From NCBI GenBank assembly GCA_004565275.1, contig SDOX01000009.1:644007-708006 (forward strand): a stretch of 64,000 nucleotides of DNA, given 5' to 3'. A program made the translations under genes and the position numbers. The notes beneath the pieces are model-generated. The model saw nothing but the letters and a program-made list of their open reading frames with translations, searched no databases and was not told the origin of the DNA. Shown here piece by piece: positions 31,680 through 42,413 of this stretch (the stretch's first letter is position 1; the number at the start of each line of letters is the position of its first letter). The stretch is from Nannochloropsis salina CCMP1776 (lineage: Eukaryota > Sar > Eustigmatophyceae > Eustigmatales > Monodopsidaceae).

Positions 31680-34600
31680 ATGTCTAGACAACTCAGAGCC
31701 ACTGCCCTCACAGTCATTATTTCTCATTCTCTATCACTGGGGAAATCATGGAGAACCACATCGACGCTGCGCAACTTTTCAAATACAGCCCGACAGCACG
31801 CGGTAGGTGGGACGGAGGACGATAAGGGAATTTGAAGGCAATAGCGTGCTAGATATAGATCGTATGGGAGTGCCTTAGTTTGCAGCGCATGAAGGTAGTT
31901 TCGGGGATTTTTAGATTTTTGTGGGCTTAGTGATGGAATTTATTGCACTCAGAGACATTCTTCTTACCTGACCATGCCGTCGATCAGGGCGCTGCGTCGA
32001 AACATGCAGCCACGCCAAGAGTAGGCCATAGCGGACGCAGGAAGGGACAAAAGTCGAGGGATGAAGCGGCGTTGTCGGCTATAGGTTTGGGAGAGAGCGT
32101 CCATGCACTCCCAGAGACGCTTCTTGAAGGGAGTAGTCTTGCCCACCAAGCCGTCAACCCTCTTGCGAGACTCAAGCCAAATGGTCGCGCTGCGAACTCT
32201 GTAAACGTTGCCAGCGGCAACAAGCTCAAGGTGAACGCGAAGGATAAAACCCAGCAACCGTCTCAGCAAACCACTCCCTTAAGGGGTGCTCGTAAGCAGG
32301 AAGGCAGCGGTGGAGGCGGAAGACCGAAGGTCAAGGGCGCTGCAGCTTTCTTACAGCAGCAACGACTAGGCGGTCAGAAGGCCCAGTCAATGCTGGGCAA
32401 CGATACGATGAATGGCGTGAATGGCTCGGCGAAAGATCGTTTTTCTAACCGGGTCCCGCCCTCCGAATCGTCCTCTCAGCCAGGAAACCAGCTCCCATCG
32501 GGTAGGGCAGCCTTGGCCTCAGGTGGAAGGCATGGCAGCAGTCCCAACGGTAAAAGTGGCGGGAATAGCATGGACATGGCGACGTATCAGCGCTTTAGCG
32601 ACCTGGGCCAGCGCCTGGCCAATGCGCGCACGAACCTCGAGCAATCCCAGCAGAGACCAGGAAAGCGTCAGCAGGCATGGCAGCCGTCTTCCAAACCACG
32701 CTTGCAAGCGTCCTCTGCCCCGTCTTCGCCGCCCCCATCGAACCACGAGCACCCTCAGTACCGACAAGAGGGGTTTGCAGGCTTCGCGCTTGCCAACGGG
32801 GAAAGTGTGGGAAAGGGGAAGGTCTCAGGCAACAGGCTTGATCGAGGCCGATGGGGGGCTCCTGCCACTGCGGCGGCCGCGCCTGCAGCGGTCTCTCCGA
32901 TAGGCGCAGAGCATGCCCGCTTGTGGGAGGTAGATTTGGGTGAGCGCAAATCGGCGTCTGCCCGGGCCTCTGTTCTGTCGCGGGAAGAAAGTCATGAAAA
33001 CCAGAAGATCAGGAGCCAGGAGCTGCAGCACCGCCAACGCCGCCGGCAAGGCCGAAAAGGACCTCGGTTGGGCCGTCGCCTCCGGGCGTTGCAGCGCGTG
33101 CCCTTGGTCCTCCCGCACGAGCCCATCCCAGTCCGTGAACTCGCGCAAAAATTGTCATTGAAAATGAAGGACGTCGGGGAGCGGGTTCTTCGTCTCGGAG
33201 GCCCGGAAGAATATTATAATTGGACCCCAGAGACGAAGGTGGACTTGGATGTGGCAGAGCTGGTGGGCCTGGAGCTGGGACGTACGGTCAAGCGAATGGC
33301 CCCGCCGGAAAACCTTCTGGAATACCGCAGCCGCGTTCGGGAAGGGAGGGGAGGAAGGCGGGTGGAATGGCCGTTGCGGCCGCCGGTGGTCTGTGTCATG
33401 GGCCACGTGGATCATGGGAAGACCACGCTCCTGGACGCTCTGAGACAGTCGGAGGTGGCGGCAGCCGAAGCAGGGGGAATCACGCAACGGCTGGGCGCCT
33501 TTCATATACCGGGAGTGGGGGAGGGAGGGGAGGAGGGCGGGCTGGGCATCACTGTGCTGGACACACCGGGCCACGCCGCTTTCAAAGCCATGCGGATGCA
33601 CGGGGCCTTGGCGACGGACATTGTCTTGCTGGTGGTCTCTGCCACGGATGGATTGCAGGAGCAGACCCTGGAGGTGCTTCGCATGTTGGAGGAGCAGTGG
33701 GCGGAGGAAGAGGAAGACTTTCGCATGCAACGAGGGGGAGAAGGAGGGAAGATGGAGGTTTTCTCCCCCTCCCTCTCTTTGATGGTGGCGGTCACGAAAG
33801 TGGACAAATTACATGGGGAGGAGGAGATGCAGGCCGCGCTTTCCAAGATCGAACACGCCCTTGCTGCCCACGGGATCATGAGCGAGGCCCTCGGTGGGGA
33901 CGTTCAGGTCGTGCCTGTCTCCGCGGTGACGGGCGCGGGGCTCCCGGATCTCTTGGATCGTGTGCGACTCCAGGCGGAGATGCTGGAGTTGCGGGCTGAC
34001 AGGGAGGGTCCGGGGGAGGGCGTGATATTGGACGCGGGCATGGAAAGAGGCTTCGGCATGGTCATGAGTGTCTTGATGCGATGGGGCTCCCTGGTCCAGG
34101 GGGACGTGGTGGTGGCGGGGGAGCAGTGGGGCCGGGTCAAGAAAATTCTGGGGGCCAGGAACAGTCCGGGGAAGGACGGCGAGGGCGGAGGGGCCGTGGA
34201 CCGCGCCCTCCCCTCCATGCCAGTCCGAGTCCTGGGTCTTCGGGACCTGCCCACGCCGGGCCAGGAAGTGATCGTGGTGAAGAGCGAGGAGCGGGCGGAG
34301 GCAGTTGCCAAGGCTCGGCGGGAGGCGGCGGAGCGGCGTCGGTACCAAGAGACGGCGGCGACGGAGGTCCTTGGGGAGGAGGAACAGGAACAGCTGCAGG
34401 AGATATTGGACAAGAATTTGGTCGGGGCCAATGTGGGGGGAAAGAAAACCAAGGCCTACCTGGCCCTACAGAGGGGGGCGGTAGACGACCTCTTGGACAG
34501 CGCGTCCGCGAAAAGGGAGGGAGGGCAGGAGGGTCGGGGGAGGCAGGGTCCGATTATCGTTCCTTTTCTGGTGAAGGCCGATGGGAAGGGGACTTTGGAC

Positions 34601-35236
34601 GCGGTGACGGCGGCGCTGGCGGCCTACGAGCATGACACGATCCGCACGGAGGTGATTGGGACAGGTTGCGGCCCCGTGACCGAGGGGGACGTAGAAAAGG
34701 CAAAGGGTGTGGCGGCCCGGGAGTGCGACGGGGGCGGAGAGGCTTGTACGATTTTGGCGTTCAACGTGGGGTTTGTGAACGCGGAGGTAGGGGAGATGGC
34801 CCGCCGGGAGGGCGTGAGTGTGAAGAAAGAGGACGTGATCTACACGCTGTTGGAACAGACGAAGGCGACGCTGCAGGAACATATGCCGTGGGAACGTGTG
34901 GAGACTTCGGTAGGGAAAATGGAAGTGCAAGCCATGTTCACATTGACCGGGAAACGACGGGCGAGAAACACCGTAGCCGGATGCAAAGTAGTGAGCGGCG
35001 GCGTCTTCTCGGGGCAGCAATACCGGTACCGTGTCATGCGGGGAGGGGAGGCGGTGTGCAAGGAGAGTCCACCGGCGACCCTATATCACTTCAAGGAGCA
35101 GGTTCAGGAGGTGAAGAAAGGGCAGGAATGTGGGTTGGCTTTGGAGGGCTTCGGTGCCTTCGAGGCGGGCGACGTGATCGAGTGCTACACGGTGACGGAG
35201 AAGCAGCGAAGCATAGCCGAGGTCTTTCCATACTGA
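31680..35236 (+). CDS. Mitochondrial translation initiation factor IF-2
   Basis: GTPase that delivers initiator tRNA to the organellar small subunit. A 41-codon first exon (31680..31802) encodes an Arg/Ser/Thr-rich presequence without acidic residues (MSRQLRATALTVIISHSLSL), typical of mitochondrial import. GTAGGT at 31803 splices in phase 0 to AG at 31953-31954. Exon 2 runs to the TGA at 35234. The first ~400 residues are variable. The G domain follows with G1 GHVDHGKTTLLD, switch region GGITQRLGAF, G3 DTPGHAAFKAMR, G4 TKVD (not the usual NKxD) and G5 VSAVTGAG. Domain II begins GVILDAGMERGFG. The C-terminal half holds VKADGKGTLDAV, the IF-2 domain 3 signature, and ends in GFGAFEAGDVIECYTV. 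Total ~1134 aa. A 25-residue charged insertion follows LRMLEEQW before the G4 strand. Mitochondrial rather than plastid targeting is inferred from the presequence. Confidence 0.92.
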
Positions 35237-36002
35237 GGAGTTGAGAGGGATGGATGGAGAGAATGAAGGGTGGGAGGGGTGAGGGGCTGGATGGGGGGTG
35301 AAACTGTGTGATTGACGTGTTGATTGTGTCTGGCGGTCACATCAATTTTGTTTGCGTGGCGGACATGGGTAGCTGGTGATTGAAATTTTTGTCATCGATG
35401 CTCATCGACGCTACTTCCTGTGCCCTGTGTAAAATTGAAAGAATGAAAATGGCTTCCAACCCTGGATGCTAAAATGAATCCTACGTTTCCCGGGTGAAGA
35501 TAGAGTGGATTCGAGGCCCGCCTCCTCTCTGGCCTCTCTCTCGCGGTCCACATCGTGTGAAGTCCTCGACACGGAAAAATGAAAAGAGGGCGTTTACGCC
35601 AAGAAAAAGTCGATCCTCTTTGCTTCTTCGTCTTCCACTCGGCGCCATGCATCGGCGGGAGCCGGCCCACACTGCAATTAAAGCGACCGAAGAGGGAAGA
35701 GCCTGCCAAGCTACCCCACATCTCGTGGCTCGTCTCGCCGTGTCCACTTCCCCCCCTCCCATTTGCGGCCCTCCCGAGCAGGCACCGTCATAAATACGAA
35801 CGATGTGCGCCATGTGGGCGTGCAACCATCTGTGATAACTCGCTTTACCTTCCCCTTCACAACCGCCCACCACGCTTTCACTTTCAAGTGCCCGCCGAAT
35901 ACATGGAAAACATTCATGATACAGACCGCCTTCGGCAGAGGAGAAAGACCCTCAGTCTCCCCCCCTCTATGCACACGCCCCCCCAATAGAGGGCCTTTCC
36001 CG
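35237..36002. other. Intergenic region between IF-2 and RING-H2 3' ends
   Basis: Convergent 3' flanks, 766 bp. A short open frame on each strand lacks recognisable features. No gene supported. Confidence 0.4.
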
Positions 36003-38313
36003 TCACTCAAACCAGGAGGAGGAGGAAGCGGACGAGGAGGGCGAGAGAGGGCCCCCGCCTGGTGCCGCCGTCCCGCCTACCGATATGAAGCCACTCCCCC
36101 ACGCCCAACCCTCCTCTCCCACATCCCCTGCGGCCCGTCCCATGTGCGCCGCCGGCGGGGACAGCGTCCTGGCCGGGGTCTGGCTCGCCTGTCGGAACCG
36201 TTCATCATGAGGTCGCTCCCGGTTCCGCCCTCCCTCCCCCCCACCCTCTCTCGGTCCTTCCTCCCCTCTTGGAGCGTGGGCTCCTCCCCTTCCCTGCCAA
36301 CCCTGAACAGCCGCCGCGAGGGGCGTCAAAGTGAAGCGCGGGCGCGGGATCAAGGCTCCCTCCCGGGCCACGGCCTGCGCCGATTCCAAGAGCAACGTCA
36401 TCCCCCGGCCTTGCCCGGCCCACAGTGCCCGGGGGAGCCCCTCGGGCGAGGCCACAGCGCTGCCCACCGTGGAAAGAATGGAGCTTCCTCGGGCGGCGGC
36501 GGCGGCGGCGGCGGCAGCGGCGGTGGGCCCTCCGGGCCCTGCCCTGTGTGCGGCGGGCGACCTCGGACGAAGCACCAGAGCCGTCTCCTGGCGCCCCGCC
36601 CTGGCAAGGGCCTCCCCCGTCCTGATCCCCCGGTCCCAGCCCCTGCCCTCCCTCGGGTCTTCCTCCCCATACCTCCGCCTTGGTGGTTCCTCCCCTTCCT
36701 CCTCTCTCTCCCTTTCTTCCTCCTCCCCCTCAACCTCCTCCTCTTTCGCTTCCTCCGCGCCTTCCTCTTCTTCTTCCCCCTCCCCCTCCCCCTCTTCCTC
36801 TCCCTCCTCTTCCTCCTCTTCCTCCTCTTGCCATCCGACCGTCCCACCGTCTTCTGCTTCCACCTCCCTTCCCCCCGCTTCCAGGTCCCTCCCTCCGTTC
36901 CCATCCCCCCCCCCCTCGCCCTCGCGCCCGGGGGCCCCGCTCGAATGCACCACCTCCTCCCGACAGCAGGGGCAGATCGCATTGATCCTGTCGCAGGCAG
37001 GGGTGGAAAACGGGAGAGAGACACAGAAATTTCAGAGACAAATCCCTACGTGGACAATGCCCGTCCAAATCTAGGAGAGTAAAGGCTTATGCGAGGATGC
37101 TAATCCAGGCCTGTGGAGATCTAGACCTCACCCCCTCCCTCCCTCCCTCCCTCCCTCCCTCCCTCCCTCCCTCCCTCCCTCCCTACCTCAACCACTGATC
37201 CACACACCCCACATGGAAATGGTGCTTCCCAGGGCACTGCAACAAGCGCAGCGCCTCCCCTTCCTCGTACTCGGCAAGGCAGATGGCGCACGTGCCCGCC
37301 TCTGCCCCGTCGAACATCCCCACCACGAACTTCACCACGGGCAGGGCGTTGATTTCCGCCGAAGAAGCCCCCCGGGAGGCCCGATCCTGGGCTTGGAGTT
37401 GGATGGCGAGGCGGAGGAAACAGGGCATGCAGAAACAGGCGAAGGGGACGAAGAGAAGGGCCAACAAGACGGGGAAGAGCATCGTCACGTAGGTCATGAC
37501 AATGATGCCCAGCGACACGTAAAAGATACCCGGACTCGTGAACCGGCAGTAACGACTCCCAAAGACCCAGGCGTTCCCCAACGTGAACCAGATCAAGGCA
37601 AAGATGTCCAAGATTTCGCGCGCTTTTTCCACCAGCATGGACGGCCCTTGCCCTCCCTCGTCGGGGTGGGGGGCGCCGGCACTGGTCCTCCCGCGAGTCC
37701 TGGGGCCTGCCTCCGCGTCCACGGTCGCTGTAGCCCTAGCTGCTCGCCGGTCCTGGGAGGGTCGTCGCCGTCGTCCCCGTCCTTCCTCTGGTGCGGCCCC
37801 TTCCTCCCCTCTTTCCTCCCCTCCCCCCTCCACTTCCCAACCCTGTCTTTGCCGTCTCTCCCCCCGCGCAGACCCCCTTTCCGCGCTGAGCCCAGCATCA
37901 CGCACGGTGGGAGGCCCTTCCGGATGGATCCGTACGACGAGGGCGTCGCGGGGAGGGGTAGGAGGACGGGCTGGGGTCGGGGGGCGTGGGCCTGCAGGAC
38001 TCCTCTCGGTTGCCTGCGCCTGGGTGAGTGGAGGCATGAAGAGGAGTAAAGGGCGCATGTGCGCCCAGGCAGCATTGGACATCTTGAGGGCGACGCTTGA
38101 AAGGGCAAGGCGAAGGACGACCCGGCAGGTGCTGACAATCAACCACAGGTTCAGTTTTTGATCGCATGACCGACCTCGCTCCGCTATCAGCACGAGAACG
38201 GCCGCCACTATTTGCGTGATATGCCAGGTGGCTGTCAATGCCGACGTCCATTGGCCCGTGCGAATGCTACCCAGTCCATGGAGGATGGAGGAGGGAGAGA
38301 GCCCCCCATCCAT
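36003..38313 (-). CDS. Multi-pass membrane RING-H2 finger protein (putative E3 ubiquitin ligase)
   Basis: Exons 38313..37187 and 36987..36003 on the minus strand. The first in-frame ATG gives MDGGLSPSSILHGLG. Hydrophobic segments (~25-45, ~55-80, and two around residues 230-285, e.g. SLGIIVMTYVTMLFPVLLAL) predict a membrane protein. The RING-H2 runs across the intron: CAICLAEYEEGEALRLLQC, KHHFHVGCVDQWLR, then INAICPCCREE from exon 2. The split Arg codon (AG|G) restores the C-x2-C, C-x-H-x2-H-x2-C, C-P-x-C spacing, so this junction is firm. The ~325-residue tail after the RING is extremely Glu/Gly-rich and then Ala/Pro/Arg-rich with no domain, which makes the tail's last part less certain. The intron opens on the sense strand with a long GGGA array. 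Targets cannot be inferred. Confidence 0.82.
37132..37184. repeat. (CCCT)n array at the 5' end of the RING-H2 intron
   Basis: About 13 CCCT units on the + strand, i.e. GGGA in the sense of the minus-strand RING-H2 gene. It starts two bases inside the GT donor, so it is intronic. Confidence 0.92.
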
Positions 38314-39494
38314 CCGTGCTGCAGGGATGAAGAAACTAGCCAAATCGCAGTACGAGATATAACCTCCTGGCCTCCCTCTGACGATCCTGGTTGTCCCTTT
38401 GGGCCGCCTCTACCTGTAAGCGTCTGGGTATGTGCATTATTGTATTCGTCAGTACAAGCAGTCTTATGAGAAGTACAGGTTTGAGCCAGATAATCTTTTG
38501 GCAAGATGCCACGAGAAAGTGAAAGGAGACCAGTAATATGACAAGCAAGGGAGAGCCTTGGAGGCCTTCATCCATGTCTGTACAGCCCAATATGAGAAGC
38601 GCAGTGATCTAGACATGCTAGAACGCCAACAATACTCTATCTCTTCTTACACGCGTATATTTTGATGCACACGATCCCGTCAAGGTAGTGGTCTCGGTCC
38701 ACTGCGCAGAAACCCTGTAACCCTTTCGGGGATACGAAAGCATATCTAATGAAGGTATCAACAGATCCATTACAGGCCAATGCAACGCATCGCGTTCCTC
38801 CTGTGCCACTTTGCAATTCGGGAGACGTTGTAACGCCCAAGCAGTTCGTGGTCACGGCTAGAAGAAGGCTGTAAGTGAAGCCACTTCGTCTTCAGCTTGA
38901 AGCAGAAGAAAGGCCACATCATCATGTTCTCATCGTCTCACCCTCTTTGCCATAGACATTTGTGCGCTTACCACCTGGCACGCCACCCGTTACGAACGAG
39001 AACGGTAGATCGACACACGCAGAGGCTACACATGTGTCCTTGGTGGGAGCATTTGCGTGCTTGTGGCCGCGTCAAAGCGTCGCGTGTCGTGCTAGCTTTC
39101 TCTTTTGACCCAGAGCCTCGCCCACTGCCTCTCGATCACGGAGGCCTTTCCCCCCCCCATGTCCGTGTCCACTACAGTCGACACACTCCCGTCCTCTCCT
39201 CCTCCCTTTCCCTTTACCCAGGGAATTGAAGCATTCTTGCCTGGGAAGTGGGGCCGGGAGCGTTTCTCATTACCGCAAATCAACGCGCTTCGGCCCTCCG
39301 AGAGGACTCTGGACGATCAGACCATCCGTTAGCGAGAGGCTTCGCAGGGGATAATACAGTTATCAGTCAAGCTTTCGTTGAGCAAAGAGCCCAACCACAC
39401 GCTTCTTATTCAAAGTTTGGGTCGAAATTGTGCCTTGTGTCTGCGCATTGCTCAAGTCCTTCTATCCGTCGCCGGCGTCGTTCAAGGGCATACT
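38314..39494. other. Divergent intergenic region RING-H2 / NUP50-like
   Basis: 1.2 kb between divergent starts. No recognisable protein on either strand, and no tRNA or repeat found by eye. Upstream noncoding exons of either gene may lie here. Confidence 0.4.
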
Positions 39495-41915
39495 ATGAAG
39501 CGTTCCAACGAGCGAGGGCAATTGAGCAAGGAGGAGTACGAGCGCGACGAGGAGGAGTATGGGGGAGGTGGTGGGGCTGACACATTTCGCAAGGCGGACG
39601 AGAGGTGAGAGTGGAAGAGGGAGTGGGATATTGTCTTTACGTTGTCGTTATTGCCTCGTAATCATCTTTGCGGGGCACGCTGCCTTGTCGGATAGGTGGT
39701 GGGTTCTTCTGGCCCGCAAAACGGGCATCACTCTTTGTCATCACTAATCGTGGCATGTGACACGCGAGCGCCTTATTTTTGTGTCGATGGTACTCAACCT
39801 TATTCCGTCTTCCCCCCCCAACCCCCCCGAATATCCGCGCGCAGCGTTCTGAAAACACGCAAGATCGTCAAAGCCTCGCGCCGATTCTCTGGAGGGGAGG
39901 GTTCGTTGTCCTCGGTAGGATCGTCTGCGCCTGCCCGGGGATCCCAGCTCCCTGCTTCCAACCCCTTTGCTGGGTTCAGCTTCGCGAAGACCGCAACCAG
40001 CAGCAGCGGCAATACCAACACCACGACGTCCCAGGTTGGCCTCGGTGGACCTTCAAGCTCACTGTCAATGGGAGCCAGGCCTAGTAAGAATGCTTTTTCC
40101 GCAGACGCCCCCTCTTTTCCTTCCTCCCTCGGCCTCCAAAACGGGCAGGGAAGCGCCAAGGCCTCTTTGTCCTCCCTGGCCGATCCCTTCACACCCCTCG
40201 CCTCGTCTTCCGCTTCCTCCTCCTCCTGGAAACCACCATCCATGCAGGGCCCTCTCTTTTCCTCGTTTCCCCACGCGGACGCGTCCAACCCCTCCCCATG
40301 GTCCACGACCGCCCAGCCTTCCTCCGCCTCCTCCGGCCTGCCCGCCCTTGCCCCTCGCTCCTCAGTCCCCGCTGCCGGCGACGGCGGTGGAGGGTTGAAA
40401 GGCAGCCTGGGTTCCACTGGGCCTCCCCTTGCCCGCGGGGAGGGCGGTCATGGGGAGGGTCGTCGCCTGCAAGGAGAGCACGAATACCGTCCCTTGCAGG
40501 CCGGGCGGCTCGAACCGGCGCGCCCGAGGCCGCAGTCAGGACTAGGACAGGGAAAGGATCCATGCCTGAACGGTGGCGGGCGGCAGCGAATCCCGCACAG
40601 TTACAAGACACGCATGACCCAGCTGAACCGTGGATTCGCCGCCTGGGCTTCCCAGCAGATCAAGGAAAATCCTTTCTCGGTGTGGGTGGAAGGAGTGCGG
40701 GACTATGTGAAATTTGCACAGGCCATTGCTTTCAAGTATGGGGAGGGGTCTGAGGGCCCCACTTCGGTAGCTCCGCACCCAGCGCAAGAGCAGCCGCAGC
40801 AACCGGGTTGGCTGGCTCCCCCTCCCACTTCTTTTCGGGCTGCACCCGTACTGCCAACCTCCTTCGATGCAACGTCCAAAGCCGAAGCGGAAGGAAGGAA
40901 AGGGGCAGGAGGGGGCGAAGAGGGGGGAGACGCGGCCCGTGCCCAGTCCTACCCTGTGTTCGGCGCCCTCCCCGTGACGGGGGGGGGGAAGGCAAGCAGC
41001 ACGGCCAGCACCCCGTTCTCCTTCAAGCCCCAGACCCTGAGCTTCGGTAGCGCCGGGGGGGCGCCTCCACCCCCTGCTTCCTCGTCCTCTTTCCTTGCCT
41101 CAGGTTTTCCATCTTTCCCCCCCGGGCCGTCCCAGCCGAGTGGGGGGGCGGGGGGGGGCGAGGGGGGCGGGGAGGAAGAGGACGCAATGCCCTTGCTGGC
41201 GCCTGATAAGGCAGTAAAGCAGAAAAAAGACCCCCACGAGGTGTTCGTAAAGGATCCTGTGCGGGTGTATCGGCTCGACAAAGAGAGCAAGACCTGGGTG
41301 GATATGGGGAAAGGCTCTCTGGGTACGTGGGCCATGCCTGTGTGGCCTTTGCACCTCCCTCCCAGACCCATTGTGGTTTTATTGGCAGCTTTTCCCGCTT
41401 TCTCCAGATGGCATTGGTTTGGTGTCCTCAAACTGGCTCTTCCGCATCTCCAGTGCTCTTACCGATTTCTTCTCCGCCCCGGACCCCCCTTTTCTTAGGG
41501 TAGTTCAGTAGACTTCAGATACACCCATCGATTCTGACTGTATCGATTTCTTTGGCCATGAAGTGCTCGCCATGACCCTTGTCTCCCCTCTTTGTTCCCC
41601 CCTCATTTGATCCCCTCTCTCGTTTTTGCCGCTTGTTCCCTTTCCCCACCCCTTCCCTCAGGTCTGTATCGGGACCCTGCCGCCAAGAAACAATGGCTGG
41701 CTGTGCGCAACATCACCGGTAAGGTAGTCCTTTCTTGTGCGCTTACCCCTCCTATGTCTTTCAGCACGATGGAGACGGCGAGCAGCGTGGCTTTCGCCTG
41801 CAAGCCCGTGCTCGACACCACGGCCGCACAGGAAATGATGACATTGAGGATCAAGGTCAAGGATGGCCTGGGGGAGCTCGTGAAGAAAATGAACGAACTC
41901 AAGGATGGGAAGTAG
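39495..41915 (+). CDS. NUP50-like nucleoporin with Ran-binding domain
   Basis: Nuclear-basket nucleoporins of the Nup50/Nup2 type bind importin-alpha at the N-terminus and Ran at the C-terminus to recycle import complexes. Exons 39495..39604, 39845..41322 and 41662..41915 splice with GTGAGA and GTACGT donors and produce 613 aa. The N-terminus MKRSNERGQLSKEEYERDEE followed by TFRKADE and VLKTRKIVKASRR matches the NUP50 importin-binding segment. The middle is Ser/Pro/Gly-rich with sparse FG motifs (NPFAGFSFAK, LSFGSAGG). The C-terminus is a RanBP1-type domain: DPVRVYRLDKESKTWVDMG, then LYRDPAAKKQWLAVRNITGK from exon 3 and VVLSCALTPPM. A GTAAGG inside exon 3 (~41720) looks like a donor, but splicing there destroys the RanBD frame, so I keep it as exon. 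Confidence 0.82.
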
Positions 41916-42413
41916 AGAGGAAAGGAAGGGAGGGGGTTGGCGAGACGCTATTGTTTTGAGCGGTGTGAGGGAGAAAGGACACGTGGCTTGAAAGAGGCCG
42001 AGAAAAGTGTCACGTAGCCATGGACGGGTAGGAAAGAAACAAATAGAGTATCACAGATCTTTGCCGGAGCGCACCTCTTCCTCATTGAAGGCTGTGTTTG
42101 AGCATCTTTTCCGAGTTTCCTTGTACGGCACTCTCGTTCCGTTTGAAATACCGCTGGCTTTATCAGCGCGCCTGCTCTTTCATGAGCCGGTTGTTCTACA
42201 GTCATTTTACGCGCAAGTCCAACCATCATTTCTCCCATGTATCGCCAATGTCATCATGCCAAGTAGCTCGGCGCCGTTTGAGCAAACTACTCTCTTCCTC
42301 CTCCGATTCTCCTCTCTCTTTCTCGATCACTCCGTCACCCCATATCCATGCTGGGAGCTACTGCCCTTCGAAGAACAGCAAAGTGCCCTCGATCCATGCT
42401 CCAATGTCTCCCG
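41916..42413. other. Intergenic region between NUP50-like and the 42.4-45 kb gene
   Basis: Convergent 3' flanks of about 500 bp. A + strand open frame of ~230 codons starts here and runs antisense into the last exons of the minus-strand gene; it has no domain or composition suggesting a protein. Confidence 0.4.

Noticed and set aside
36331-37082. + strand Ser/Pro-rich open frames around 36-37 kb
   Set aside because: They are the antisense of the Glu/Gly-rich exon 2 of the RING-H2 gene, which is tied to the RING by a firm splice junction.
37132-37184. CCCT arrays as telomeric or CRISPR repeats
   Set aside because: Four-base microsatellite without spacers; the algal telomere unit is expected to be TTAGGG- or TTTAGGG-like, and the arrays sit inside genes.
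41718-41764. Possible intron inside the last NUP50 exon (GTAAGG ... tctttcag)
   Set aside because: Both splice sites look good, but removal destroys the RanBP1-type frame, while reading through gives GKVVLSCALTPPM as expected for the domain.
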